A stretch of DNA of 64,000 nucleotides from a virus, in the IMG/VR virus record IMGVR_UViG_3300033146_000616, positions 1-64,000 of that record; one strand, 5' to 3'. Made by a program: the position numbers and the translations under genes. Of the stretch, positions 42,423 through 50,725 are shown piece by piece. Below the pieces are notes generated by a model, which worked only from the letters and a program-made list of their open reading frames with translations, had not been told where the DNA came from and made no database searches. How positions within the stretch are numbered: position 1 is the first letter of the stretch; the number at the start of each line of letters is the position of its first letter.

Positions 42423-42610
42423 TTCAATCCTCTGGATTTGATTTCAGCGGCAACCATTTTATGTTGAGTTTTTGCTAATTTTGAACCTAATATTCCGGCA
42501 GTAGGAGGTTGGAATCTCCCTTGCAAAACAACACATTCTTTCTTACCTTTGGTTTTCGAAATGGCATCAATAGCAATCGCTTCATTCAAATGTTCGATAA
42601 ATGTTTTCAT
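42419..42610 (-). pseudogene. Truncated copy of the leader-bearing nucleotidyltransferase
   Basis: 63 aa. Residues 1-40, MKTFIEHLNEAIAIDAISKT then KGKKECVVLQGRFQPPTAG, copy the nucleotidyltransferase N-terminus (40986-41555) almost exactly at protein and DNA level. The T-x-G-H histidine is lost and an unrelated 24-residue tail (ILGSKLAKTQHKM) follows. It cannot be an active enzyme. It keeps the capsid leader, so it could still be packaged. Confidence 0.75.
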
Positions 42611-42792
42611 TTTAATTTTACTCCAATAACCATCTGAATTAATGATTTGAACGCATCAAAATCATTATTACGCACCGCTAGATCCATCTCTTTTTCTTGA
42701 GCTTTATTAGCTTTCGAATAAAATTTAACCATTTCTTCAAAACCAATATTACCCTTATATGCGGCTTCTAATATGAACTTGAAAGATTTCAT
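42607..42792 (-). CDS. Small capsid-leader protein, 61 aa
   Basis: 61 aa starting MKSFKFILEAAYKGN, matching the leader with an I-L-E cleavage point. The rest is a short helical segment (GFEEMVKFYSKANKAQEKEMD). It overlaps the next gene by 4 nt. Possibly a small internal head protein. No enzyme motif. Confidence 0.7.
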   Translation of the reverse strand: MKSFKFILEAAYKGNIGFEEMVKFYSKANKAQEKEMDLAVRNNDFDAFKSLIQMVIGVKLK

Positions 42793-43419
42793 TTAGTGAG
42801 CGTATGGATTCTTAACATGAGATAACCGTTTCTTCATACGTTTACTCTTAGCTTTACTAGAACCCTTTTTCATAGTCTTTTTAAAGATTCTAGCTTTCTT
42901 TCTCATTGCTGAAACTGAGATAGTTTTATCACGTTTAACAAATTTCTTTTTCTTAGAATCAAATTTGTGTGAACGTTTGAAAGCTTGTGAATTAGCACGT
43001 TTACCTAATTGTGATCTACGTTTCTTCTTGAGATAACGTAAACGCTTTTTCTGAACCGCATTAACCGCTTCATCAATACATTCGAAATCATCAAAATCAT
43101 CTTCATCCAAACCATCTGCGGAATCTATAGCTTCATCAAAATCATCATCATCATCAAGATAATATTCAAATAGACCTTGAATAATGTCCTCAATAACGTC
43201 TTGTGAAAACTTAGGAGCTAATTCATACATGATTTCTAATGCTGGATCAATGTAACCAAATTCACCAGCATCACCATCAGGCTCAGAGATTTGTTTGATT
43301 GTTTCAATAACATCTCTCAGTGTATTAACTGGATTATAATCTTCTGTTGTCCATTGCGCTTCATGGTCGAATTGATCCACCCCATCTTTAAACATTTCAT
43401 ATAATGTTTTATCGCTCAT
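42793..43419 (-). CDS. Bipartite acidic/basic protein, probable internal head protein
   Basis: About 208 aa from the ATG at 43419 (MSDKTLYEMFKDG), chosen because GGGAG precedes it; an in-frame ATG lies 4 codons upstream. The first 125 residues are acidic (YYLDDDDDFDEAIDSADGLDE). The last 80 are extremely Lys/Arg-rich (KKRLRYLKKKRRSQLGKRAN), like DNA-condensing internal head proteins. ECIDEAV between the halves could be a gp21 cut site. Role inferred. Confidence 0.7.
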   Translation of the reverse strand: MSDKTLYEMFKDGVDQFDHEAQWTTEDYNPVNTLRDVIETIKQISEPDGDAGEFGYIDPALEIMYELAPKFSQDVIEDIIQGLFEYYLDDDDDFDEAIDSADGLDEDDFDDFECIDEAVNAVQKKRLRYLKKKRRSQLGKRANSQAFKRSHKFDSKKKKFVKRDKTISVSAMRKKARIFKKTMKKGSSKAKSKRMKKRLSHVKNPYAH

Positions 43420-43445
43420 TTTGACTCCCACTATTAACTAACTTA

Positions 43446-43735
43446 TTAATGTTTATCTTTATTTATAACATCTAGATATTTATTTTTTGAAAGATTGTCT
43501 AATTTCTGGATAATAACATCAACACTTTCCCAAACTTCGACAGTTTCGCCAGATTTTAGTAACAATTTAGTAGATGCTGGTTGTTGATTTCTTATTGATG
43601 TAACATCAATATTCATCTTATATGGTACTAATCTTTCGATACTTTCAACATTCAACCAAAATTCTTTACCTGTACATTTTGATTTGGTTGGGTATTGTGG
43701 ATCATAATTAAAAAAGTTAATTTAATAAACTTCAT
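43446..43735 (-). CDS. FlbD-like small protein requiring a -1 frameshift
   Basis: The ATG at 43735 overlaps the upstream stop (ATGA). It reads MKFIKLTFL and, in frame 0, ends after 27 residues. At ACT TTT TTA (slippery U UUU UUA) a -1 slip gives MKFIKLTFLNYDPQYP, then KCTGKEFWLNVESIERLVPY. This continues to the stop at 43446 as one coherent protein of about 96 aa. GKEFWLN...SIERL...LLLKSGETVEVWESVDVII resembles FlbD-type small proteins. A missing T in a T7 run would be the plain alternative. Confidence 0.68.
43460..43467 (-). promoter_or_regulatory. Late promoter TATAAATA before the bipartite internal protein
   Basis: Exact late box at the 3' end of the frameshifted gene and 41 nt upstream of the start at 43419. 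Confidence 0.68.
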
Positions 43736-44100
43736 TTATCTAATCCTACTTTCTCCTGAATCTTAATTTTGATTTCTTCCCTACGTTCTTTCAATTCAAC
43801 CAACTCATCTTTTAATTCTATATCATCAGGATATGCTCTAATAAGTTGCTTATGCTTGAAATAGGTTTGTGTAGTATTCTCTAATTCATTTTGAAGAATT
43901 TGTAATTGTATTTTATCAAAATCTTGTTGAATCTTTAAGTCGAAATTCATCATAGATTTTGCGGCATCATCATCAGAAACATATCTATCTTCCATAGCGT
44001 AAATGCCGCCAGCTAAAGTAACAACTAATGTTAATATAGAAGTAGTGTATTTAATCCAAGCAGGAAATTCAGTAATCATTTTCTTAGCTTTCTGTACCAT
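43732..44100 (-). CDS. Membrane-anchored coiled-coil protein, 122 aa
   Basis: 122 aa with an N-terminal membrane helix (YTTSILTLVVTLAGGIYAM, about 18-36) and a long charged coiled coil. This is the general layout of Rz/spanin or holin-accessory proteins, but no specific match is claimed. It is coupled to the frameshifted gene by an ATGA overlap and lies 2 nt from the next membrane protein. Confidence 0.68.
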   Translation of the reverse strand: MVQKAKKMITEFPAWIKYTTSILTLVVTLAGGIYAMEDRYVSDDDAAKSMMNFDLKIQQDFDKIQLQILQNELENTTQTYFKHKQLIRAYPDDIELKDELVELKERREEIKIKIQEKVGLDK

Positions 44101-44102
44101 TT

Positions 44103-44498
44103 TTATTCCCCTTCTTCAAGTGGTTCTGGAGGCATGATTCTAATATATAAATCATTTTGACCAGTTAAACGGATAACACGTTTAATTAAAGTATCAATCT
44201 GTAAATCGTTATAGACTAACAGTGGTTCAGTTTCGTTATCAATATTGAATTTGATACCATCCCAATATTCGCCTTCACCATTAATAACGAATGCTTGAAA
44301 ATTTCGATTTAGGATATTGATTTTGGTTAAATCTAGGAACCAACTAAGATAATAAGCTACAACAGTTGTGCTCCATCCCAGAAATACATAAATTAATGGA
44401 TTATTTACTATTTCATGTAAATAAAGATACATCGAGAAACTACCAGCGGTCATTAACATTAGTACAAATAAAAACATCATAAATTCATTCCTATCCAA
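44103..44498 (-). CDS. Membrane protein, 131 aa
   Basis: 131 aa, two membrane segments (FMMFLFVLMLMTAGSFSMYL and PLIYVFLGWSTTVVAYYLSW) followed by a soluble C-terminal domain. Overlaps the DNA polymerase stop by 8 nt. Not recognised. Confidence 0.68.
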   Translation of the reverse strand: MDRNEFMMFLFVLMLMTAGSFSMYLYLHEIVNNPLIYVFLGWSTTVVAYYLSWFLDLTKINILNRNFQAFVINGEGEYWDGIKFNIDNETEPLLVYNDLQIDTLIKRVIRLTGQNDLYIRIMPPEPLEEGE

Positions 44499-47082
44499 AA
44501 AAGTCTTCTAAAGATATATTATCTTCTGACATATTCCATCCAATTGTTTCAAATATTTTCTGTAATTGCGAAGTAAAACATTTTTCCCATTGAATATCCC
44601 AGTCTATTGATATGTTGTTATTTATACGTTCAGGCATCTTATCTTTGATTGCCATAACTTCAATTCCAAAAATATTAGGAACTTTGATATAAGCATATCT
44701 AATTTTATCGCCTTGGTTAATTGGTTGATAATCTAAATCCAATTTCATATCAATCAACGCTTTATTAAATGCGATTGCTGATCTAACATGAGCTTGAGCA
44801 CCAGTAGCGCCTTCAACATATTTATTGAAAGTAGAAACACTTCTTGGCATTGATAACTCTTCAAAAGGTAAAGTCATAAATTCATCTTTCCATTCTTTAA
44901 ATTTATCCTTAATCATTTGCTCATCTCTAAATTGGAATATCAATTCAAGCGATTGTTTCAATTTAGCTCTAGTAAATTGTGGAGTTGTGGATTGGATTAA
45001 TGATAAACCTTTTGTCTTCAATTTCACTTTACCGACTTCAAATTTGGTCTTGTCAAAATTCCATTTACCTAATTCTAATGTTTCACGATTGAAGAATTCC
45101 TCACCTTCGTCATTAATAATTCTCATGGAATATTTTTTCTTCTCAACTGATATCCAAGCATCAGCTAGGACTTCAGATTCCATTATCAATGTATTAGAAT
45201 GAGTATTCAATCCCTTAGTTAATCTCTCAAAGAATTCGACTAATTTAGGCTCAACTAACATAGATGATAATTTCATACAGAAGTCGTGATCATCAATGAA
45301 AGTATGTTCTTTGTTCTTGAATCTCTTATCAATCAATGGTTGAAAATCTAAAAAGATTGAATCTGTATCGGTATAAAGTGAAACTAAACCTTGAATCTCA
45401 TCTTTAATATATTTGGCAGAACCTTTAACTGAAGCTTGTCCAGCAGAAGTAATCGAACCAGCCATTCTAATATCGAAATATCTAAACCAAATATTAGACA
45501 TCGCACCATAAAGTGAGTTCATTAAAGTTTTGAATGCTAATTGTTTTGAATCTAAAGCGTTATATTCATTTGAAGAAAAATCAATTGTCTTCATTAGCGA
45601 TTTGGTTTTCTTTCTGGATTTGAAAATTTCATCAACAACTTCAGGAATAAATCCTAATTTATCTCTTCGGAAAAACTCTCCCCAAGGTGTCATACATAAA
45701 TCATATTTTTGAAGTAATGGTTTAACATTTTCTTCTAACCAATTAACATCAAATGTGTTATCATTTATCATCCATATGAATTCTTTATCAGAATATTTCG
45801 GTCTAATAGAATCAGCTAAAACTTGTAACTCTTTAGGTAAAGCTGAAAATTCCATTATAGTTTCATTTGAAATGTTATATGAAATAATCGAATTTGGATA
45901 TGAAGAAGCAATATCAAATACCATATTCATACCATTCAATCCTTTATGTGGTTTTTCAACCCAACCGCCAGGAAATGATGATTTGATATTAGTTTTTCTA
46001 GGAGGACATAATATCTTTTTCTGTAATAATATATTATACAAATAAGCATCCCAAATACCAACAGTTCCCATAACATCAGTAAATAAACATTTCGCCATAT
46101 ATGTTAGGTTGACTGCCAATCTTAGATATTGTCGTTTATCGTCAATTAGACCAACCAACTCGCAATCTTTTATATTATAATCAATATATGTTTGAAAATC
46201 ATTATGGTAAAGATCAGTTAATGACGTATTATCGCCTGCTTTATAATCTAATTTACCTTTGCCTAATTCTGCTTGAGCAATAACTTCTAATGATTTCCCA
46301 TCTCTAGGTTCAAAATTGAATTTAGCATATAATTCCATATAATAGATAACAGTACCCATAATGTCATAGGTATTCACTTCATTATCGAAGGCATCTTTAT
46401 ATGTTCTAGCCTTCAATTTATTGATAGGTGAGATTTTGTTAGCCCATAATTTTCCTAAGACTTTTTTAATGCGATTAACCATATAAGGAATATCGAAATT
46501 AATGATATTCCATCCAGTCAATATATCAGGTCTACGTTCAACACAATAATCAATATATTGTCTCAACAAATCTTTCTCATTATCGCAATGGATATAATCG
46601 ACATTTTCTTTATTATGATTTTTGTAGTTATTGAAGCCAAAAGTGGTATATGTTTTCTTGACAACATCTTGAATTGTGATAGCAGTAACGGGCCAATCAG
46701 CTATTTCAGCATCTGGGAATCCATCTTCTCTTAGTACTTCGATATCAAAGTTATCAATTCTCATTTGGTCCCATTGAATCGGAATTTCGGTATGATAAGT
46801 TGAAGCGAGAAACATATATTCTGGACGGATATTACCATAGATATCTATATAATCTTCATTATCTCTAGCCCATTTTTTGAAATTTGTAATCGAATCGAAT
46901 TGTTTCAACTCTAAAGGTTTATCGTATAAAGTTTTGATAGATGATTCAGAGACTGAAGGTGAAACTATTCCACAAAATGGTTTGAAATCAATATATTCTT
47001 CATGCCTAGAACCATTTTCTAGGTATCGGTGATAGATAGTATCTTTGGATGTCATTTCGATTGATAATAGTGATTTTGGCAT
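44491..47082 (-). CDS. gp43: DNA polymerase gp43 (family B)
   Basis: 863 aa (T4 gp43 898 aa). Exonuclease motifs: IDNFDIEVLRE (Exo I), GWNIINFDIPYMVNRI (Exo II), YNIKDCELV (Exo III). Polymerase motifs: VFDIASSYPNSIISYNIS (A), KTLMNSLYGAMSN (B), SLYTDTDSIFLDF (C). Replicates the phage genome with clamp gp45 and loader gp44/62, encoded just upstream. No intein is visible. Its early promoter overlaps the terminator of the previous unit. Confidence 0.97.
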   Translation of the reverse strand: MPKSLLSIEMTSKDTIYHRYLENGSRHEEYIDFKPFCGIVSPSVSESSIKTLYDKPLELKQFDSITNFKKWARDNEDYIDIYGNIRPEYMFLASTYHTEIPIQWDQMRIDNFDIEVLREDGFPDAEIADWPVTAITIQDVVKKTYTTFGFNNYKNHNKENVDYIHCDNEKDLLRQYIDYCVERRPDILTGWNIINFDIPYMVNRIKKVLGKLWANKISPINKLKARTYKDAFDNEVNTYDIMGTVIYYMELYAKFNFEPRDGKSLEVIAQAELGKGKLDYKAGDNTSLTDLYHNDFQTYIDYNIKDCELVGLIDDKRQYLRLAVNLTYMAKCLFTDVMGTVGIWDAYLYNILLQKKILCPPRKTNIKSSFPGGWVEKPHKGLNGMNMVFDIASSYPNSIISYNISNETIMEFSALPKELQVLADSIRPKYSDKEFIWMINDNTFDVNWLEENVKPLLQKYDLCMTPWGEFFRRDKLGFIPEVVDEIFKSRKKTKSLMKTIDFSSNEYNALDSKQLAFKTLMNSLYGAMSNIWFRYFDIRMAGSITSAGQASVKGSAKYIKDEIQGLVSLYTDTDSIFLDFQPLIDKRFKNKEHTFIDDHDFCMKLSSMLVEPKLVEFFERLTKGLNTHSNTLIMESEVLADAWISVEKKKYSMRIINDEGEEFFNRETLELGKWNFDKTKFEVGKVKLKTKGLSLIQSTTPQFTRAKLKQSLELIFQFRDEQMIKDKFKEWKDEFMTLPFEELSMPRSVSTFNKYVEGATGAQAHVRSAIAFNKALIDMKLDLDYQPINQGDKIRYAYIKVPNIFGIEVMAIKDKMPERINNNISIDWDIQWEKCFTSQLQKIFETIGWNMSEDNISLEDFFG

Positions 47083-47092
47083 TTAGACTCCT

Positions 47093-47138
47093 AAAAAAAA
47101 GAAAACTCGTGTACTTATTTAATTATACACGAGTTTTC
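47093..47138 (-). terminator. Rho-independent terminator after gp1
   Basis: 13-bp perfect stem (arms GAAAACTCGTGTA and TACACGAGTTTTC; loop about 12 nt) followed on the minus strand by T8. The left arm contains part of the -10 box of the promoter at 47122-47149. Confidence 0.9.
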
Positions 47139-47149
47139 CAGTTTGTCAA
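47122..47149 (-). promoter_or_regulatory. Early promoter for DNA polymerase, overlapping a terminator
   Basis: Minus strand TTGACA (47149-47144), 16-bp spacer, TATAAT (47127-47122). The spacer and -10 lie within the terminator stem and loop, and the transcript would start inside the hairpin. Confidence 0.82.
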
Positions 47150-47152
47150 GTG

Positions 47153-47887
47153 TTAGTTCTTTATGATATGTTCGGCGGGGATATCTAAGATGAGTTTTGA
47201 AATATATTTTTCTGAATCATGTGTTTGAAAATCTTCTAATTTCTGTGTACTCGAATTTAAACGTTTGGCTCGTGTGTTTATATCAGAATTAACACCATAT
47301 ATAATACTCTTATAATTATGTGCTTTGCCAAATTTCAAATAAGCATCATATTCATTTTGAAAACGAATATCATCAATAATAGCGCATGAAGCAATATTTA
47401 ATGAAAACGCAAGATTAATAATAACTAATGTTATATCAATCCAAATAGAATCATATAAACAACGACCCAAATCAGTTCCAACAATTTGCATTAATTTTCT
47501 ATAAGCATCAGAATAACATTCAGGTTTAGATAAATCAGAATGAATCTTGGTTAACTCTATTCTATGCTTCTCTATAGCTTCCAAAAATCTAGTATAATCA
47601 GCTTCTGGAAGGTCTAAATCCAATTCTTCAATAATCTCTAAGATAGCAATTTGAATATTGTTAATAAAATCAGCCGGAGTTGATTTGTTAAATACCTCAT
47701 AAGATTTTTCTGAAGGGTCAGATCTGCCAGATTTTAATAAACCAGCGTGAGAAAAAATAGATTTAATAGGATCAGCCCATGAAATCATCAAGACAGTTTT
47801 GCCATCAGATTTCAACTCTTTAATTTTCTGTAAAGCGAAATGAGTTTTGCCAGAACCCATTTCACCTACATAACCATATATCTCCAT
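47153..47887 (-). CDS. gp1: Deoxynucleoside monophosphate kinase gp1
   Basis: 244 aa (T4 gp1 241 aa). P-loop GYVGEMGSGKTHFA near residue 6, SWADPIKSIFSHAG, KLMQIVGTDLGRCLYDSIWID (T4: LMQALGTDLIVNNF) and IIDDIRFQNEYDA. It phosphorylates dNMPs for DNA synthesis. It overlaps the dUTPase by one base and so follows the dUMP-producing enzyme in one unit. Confidence 0.88.
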   Translation of the reverse strand: MEIYGYVGEMGSGKTHFALQKIKELKSDGKTVLMISWADPIKSIFSHAGLLKSGRSDPSEKSYEVFNKSTPADFINNIQIAILEIIEELDLDLPEADYTRFLEAIEKHRIELTKIHSDLSKPECYSDAYRKLMQIVGTDLGRCLYDSIWIDITLVIINLAFSLNIASCAIIDDIRFQNEYDAYLKFGKAHNYKSIIYGVNSDINTRAKRLNSSTQKLEDFQTHDSEKYISKLILDIPAEHIIKN

Positions 47888-48465
47888 TATTTAATTCCTG
47901 TTGAACCAAATCTACCAGCACCTCGACTCGAATTTGTGAGATATAAATCATCAAGACAAAGTTCAGCAGGTTCAGCATATAAAACTTCAATTAAAATACC
48001 TTGAATAATCTTCTGTCCAGGATCAATTGACGCTGGTATATCAGAAGCATTATAAATATGAACCATTAATTCACCTTGATAATCCGCATCAATAACACAA
48101 GCACCTACAACTAAACCTTTTTTAGTTGCTATTCCAGATTTGTTTTCAAATTTCAACATATATCTGCCAAGACCAGAACCTAGCAAGTCGATATGTATAC
48201 CCATTGGGATAATAACTTTTTGCTGAGGTTGAATAATATATTCTGAATTATCATTCCAATCATTAGGAATAAAGAAATCTAATCCAGCGGAATATTCGGT
48301 TCCACGTTCAGGCGTTTTGACAAATTTGGTTTTGGCGAATCTAAGTGTTGATGTCATCATTGAAATACACTTAAATGAGTTAACCGGAACTTCTGATGGT
48401 GGAGAAATTACTCCATCAAATGAACCAGTCTCTTGTTTATCTAAAGTATATTTTTCATTATCCAT
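47887..48465 (-). CDS. dut: Trimeric dUTPase
   Basis: 192 aa. All five motifs are seen: YSAGLDFFIPND (I), MLKFENKSGIATK (II), GACVIDADYQGELMVHIYN (III), IDPGQKIIQGILIEV (IV) and SRGAGRFGSTG (V, glycine-rich). It converts dUTP to dUMP and pyrophosphate. An extra N-terminal 35 residues (MDNEKYTLDKQETGSFDG) precede the usual start. Confidence 0.95.
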   Translation of the reverse strand: MDNEKYTLDKQETGSFDGVISPPSEVPVNSFKCISMMTSTLRFAKTKFVKTPERGTEYSAGLDFFIPNDWNDNSEYIIQPQQKVIIPMGIHIDLLGSGLGRYMLKFENKSGIATKKGLVVGACVIDADYQGELMVHIYNASDIPASIDPGQKIIQGILIEVLYAEPAELCLDDLYLTNSSRGAGRFGSTGIK

Positions 48466-48649
48466 TTTTTATTTCCTTTTCTCGTTTAGCATAACCAGCC
48501 ATAAATCCTCTAATATACAATGGAGACCATTCTTCGTTACATTTCGAACATTTCATTAAATTGATAAATTTCAAATTATTATCGGAGTCTGGATAACAAT
48601 TCCCAGAACACGCAGGACATGGAAATAATGATCCATCGAAATCATTCAT
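48458..48649 (-). CDS. Small zinc-ribbon protein, 63 aa
   Basis: 63 aa with CPACSGNCYPDSDN and CSKCNEEWSP, a four-cysteine zinc ribbon of the Lar-like restriction-alleviation size class. Function not certain. Overlaps both neighbours (8 nt with dUTPase, 4 nt with gp62). Confidence 0.72.
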   Translation of the reverse strand: MNDFDGSLFPCPACSGNCYPDSDNNLKFINLMKCSKCNEEWSPLYIRGFMAGYAKREKEIKNG

Positions 48650-49038
48650 TTTTTAAAACCTCTTTTCTCGAAATAGTCAGTTATTTTTTTCATTTCTGAT
48701 TTATCATGTTTCAGGATTTTATAATATGATTTAGCGACTTCGATATTCACTAAGTAAAAATCGCAGATATATTGGATATCTTTATCCGCCTTGGTCTTCT
48801 TCATATTATAACTAATGTATTTATTTGACTTTGGAATCACAGTATCTAAGAAATCAAAATGCATTTGTTTAGAGATAGTTGATTGGTTCATCTCTTTAGC
48901 AAGCATTAATAGCTTCCGATCACAAGCAAAAAACCGATTGATCATATATGGAGAATAATCTTTCTCAAACGCATCTTGGGTTTCGTCAATCGGTTTTTTG
49001 TTTGTTAATCGTTTTATATAGTCAAATAATGTACTCAT
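48646..49038 (-). CDS. gp62: Clamp loader small subunit gp62
   Basis: 130 aa, shorter than T4 gp62 (187 aa). IKRLTNKK, DYSPYMINRFFACDRKLLMLAKEMNQ and a HFDFLDTVIPKSNKY segment are typical of gp62 in many T4-like phages. It sits directly downstream of gp44, the other loader subunit, with no gap. The identification rests partly on position. Confidence 0.82.
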   Translation of the reverse strand: MSTLFDYIKRLTNKKPIDETQDAFEKDYSPYMINRFFACDRKLLMLAKEMNQSTISKQMHFDFLDTVIPKSNKYISYNMKKTKADKDIQYICDFYLVNIEVAKSYYKILKHDKSEMKKITDYFEKRGFKK

Positions 49039-49974
49039 TTATTTCCACTTTCCATCTAATGCGGACATTAATTCTACACATACAGCCACTAAATTAATCT
49101 CTTGGTCGACTGCTAACGCATGGGTATGCATTCCATCTCTAAGAATAAATACCACATCAGGTATCGCTTCTGGTTTAATGAATTTCCGAATCTCTCCATA
49201 AAACGATGAGTAAAATGAATTTGAATCTAATTCCGCACATAAAGCAGATACTTTATTAAACTGCTTGGACTTAATTAGTTGAATCATATCATTAGTTTGT
49301 GAGGATGAACCAGCCCGCAACAAATCTAATCCAATAGTATCCTTCTCCATTAGATAACCTTGAAGTTCATTAATCATCTTTCGGAAATCAGGGAAAAACT
49401 GTTGAACAAATTCAGCAACAATTGATTTCGATTTCTTATCTAATTTATGACCTTCTTGGTCTAAGATATAACAAATCCGCTTGAAATACTTTAACATGAT
49501 ATCTTTAGATTGATCAGAACCGTAGTTAAAGGAAATCAATTTACATCTTGATTGAAGAGGATCGATAATTTTCTGTAAATTGTTAGTACAGAAAATAAAT
49601 CGACAATTAGAAGAAGCTTCCTCTAAAACCACTTTAAGCGAATCCTGTGCTTGAGGCGATAAACGTTCGCACTCGTCAATAATAACAATTTTAGGTGCTG
49701 GTTCTTCATCCATCAAAGAACCAATAACTGAATGAGTCATAGCAAATTGAATAACACGGTTACGGATAACATCAACAGAAGTTTCTAATGAACCATTAAT
49801 ATAACATTCTTCAGCACATAAATCATTAACGATAGATCGAGCAGTAGCGGTTTTACCTAAACCAGCAGAACCATAGAACATAATGTTGGTTAGAGTTTTG
49901 GTTTTAACAATAGTTTCGAGCAATTTCTGAGTTGAATCCGGAGAGACAACATCAGAAATTGTACGAGGATTTCC
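49039..49974 (-). CDS. gp44: Clamp loader large subunit gp44 (start codon unclear)
   Basis: AAA+ ATPase: MFYGSAGLGKTATARSI (Walker A), KIVIIDECERLSPQAQDS (Walker B), FIFCTNNLQKIIDPLQSRCKLISF (sensor 1 and SRC), FFPDFRKMINELQ. Homology runs back to NPRTISDVVSPDSTQ (T4: RPSTIDECILPAFD). In frame this is preceded by TAG at 49975-49977, with no ATG or GTG. The only usable starts are ATT (49959) or TTG (49923), both with poor ribosome sites. Removing one A from GGATAGGGAAAT would create ATG. The given end is the first codon after TAG. Confidence 0.9.
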   Translation of the reverse strand, partial: GNPRTISDVVSPDSTQKLLETIVKTKTLTNIMFYGSAGLGKTATARSIVNDLCAEECYINGSLETSVDVIRNRVIQFAMTHSVIGSLMDEEPAPKIVIIDECERLSPQAQDSLKVVLEEASSNCRFIFCTNNLQKIIDPLQSRCKLISFNYGSDQSKDIMLKYFKRICYILDQEGHKLDKKSKSIVAEFVQQFFPDFRKMINELQGYLMEKDTIGLDLLRAGSSSQTNDMIQLIKSKQFNKVSALCAELDSNSFYSSFYGEIRKFIKPEAIPDVVFILRDGMHTHALAVDQEINLVAVCVELMSALDGKWK

Positions 49975-49981
49975 CTATCCT

Positions 49982-50659
49982 TTAGTCAATCATACATCCA
50001 ACATAATAAGTCACGTCATTAAAGCAAGACCATTTAGAAATCTTTTTAGATGATGCTTTAATTGAATAATCACCTTGAATAATCCGAAGTTCAGAAAAAG
50101 GAATCTTCAAAATAGTTTTATCCAGTTCGTTATTTCGGACGTTATCACGAATCAAGATTTCATAAGAGTTCGCACTTGAACCAGGCGTATCTGATGAAAC
50201 TGTTAATAATACACCATCATCGGAGGTTTCGAGAAACAAATAACGAGCTTTAAAAACATTAGCTGTTTTGATAATAGTTGCTAGTTTATCAGCAGGCAAA
50301 TCAAAATCTAATTCACAATCCAATTTATCGAATTTGGGTGCGATATTTGGAACTTCTGAATTTTTAATGAGATCGATAGGAGTGGTGAAAAATTGAATTT
50401 TAGAACGACCTTCTTTGATAATAACTTTGTCGCCTAGTACTTCAATTTTAGGTTTGTTGAAAGCTTCTAGAGCTTGAAGGAACATCGGTACTTCATAAAT
50501 TCCGAATGGTTCGAAATCATATTCTTCTTCAAAATCATAAGTGCCGACAATTGAAGCAGATGGTTCTTTAGCACCAAAACCTGTTGGTTTAATGATTTGT
50601 GATGGATTAATCTTAGCGAAATTACTAAGAATTGATAATTCTGTTTCTGAAAAATTCAT
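49982..50659 (-). CDS. gp45: Sliding clamp gp45
   Basis: 225 aa (T4 gp45 228 aa). MNFSETELSILSNFAKINPSQIIKPG-type N-terminus, KVIIKEGRSKIQFFTTP, ATIIKTANVFKARYLFLETSDD and the end CFNDVTYYVGCMID. The trimeric clamp tethers polymerase and, with gp55, activates late transcription. The gene order 45-44-62 is the T4 order. Confidence 0.95.
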   Translation of the reverse strand: MNFSETELSILSNFAKINPSQIIKPTGFGAKEPSASIVGTYDFEEEYDFEPFGIYEVPMFLQALEAFNKPKIEVLGDKVIIKEGRSKIQFFTTPIDLIKNSEVPNIAPKFDKLDCELDFDLPADKLATIIKTANVFKARYLFLETSDDGVLLTVSSDTPGSSANSYEILIRDNVRNNELDKTILKIPFSELRIIQGDYSIKASSKKISKWSCFNDVTYYVGCMID

Positions 50660-50693
50660 TTTGTACTCCTTTTGTTAGTTAATTTGTTCTTTA

Positions 50694-50721
50694 ATAGTAA
50701 CACACTTTCCTGATTTGTCAA
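50694..50721 (-). promoter_or_regulatory. Early promoter for gp45-gp44-gp62-dut-gp1
   Basis: Minus strand TTGACA (50721-50716), 16-bp spacer ending GTGTGT, TACTAT (50699-50694). Confidence 0.78.
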
Positions 50722-50725
50722 GTTT

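Noticed and set aside
44612-44625. TATAAATA box inside the DNA polymerase gene
   Set aside because: It lies within codons for a conserved part of the enzyme, and no late gene start lies at a suitable distance.
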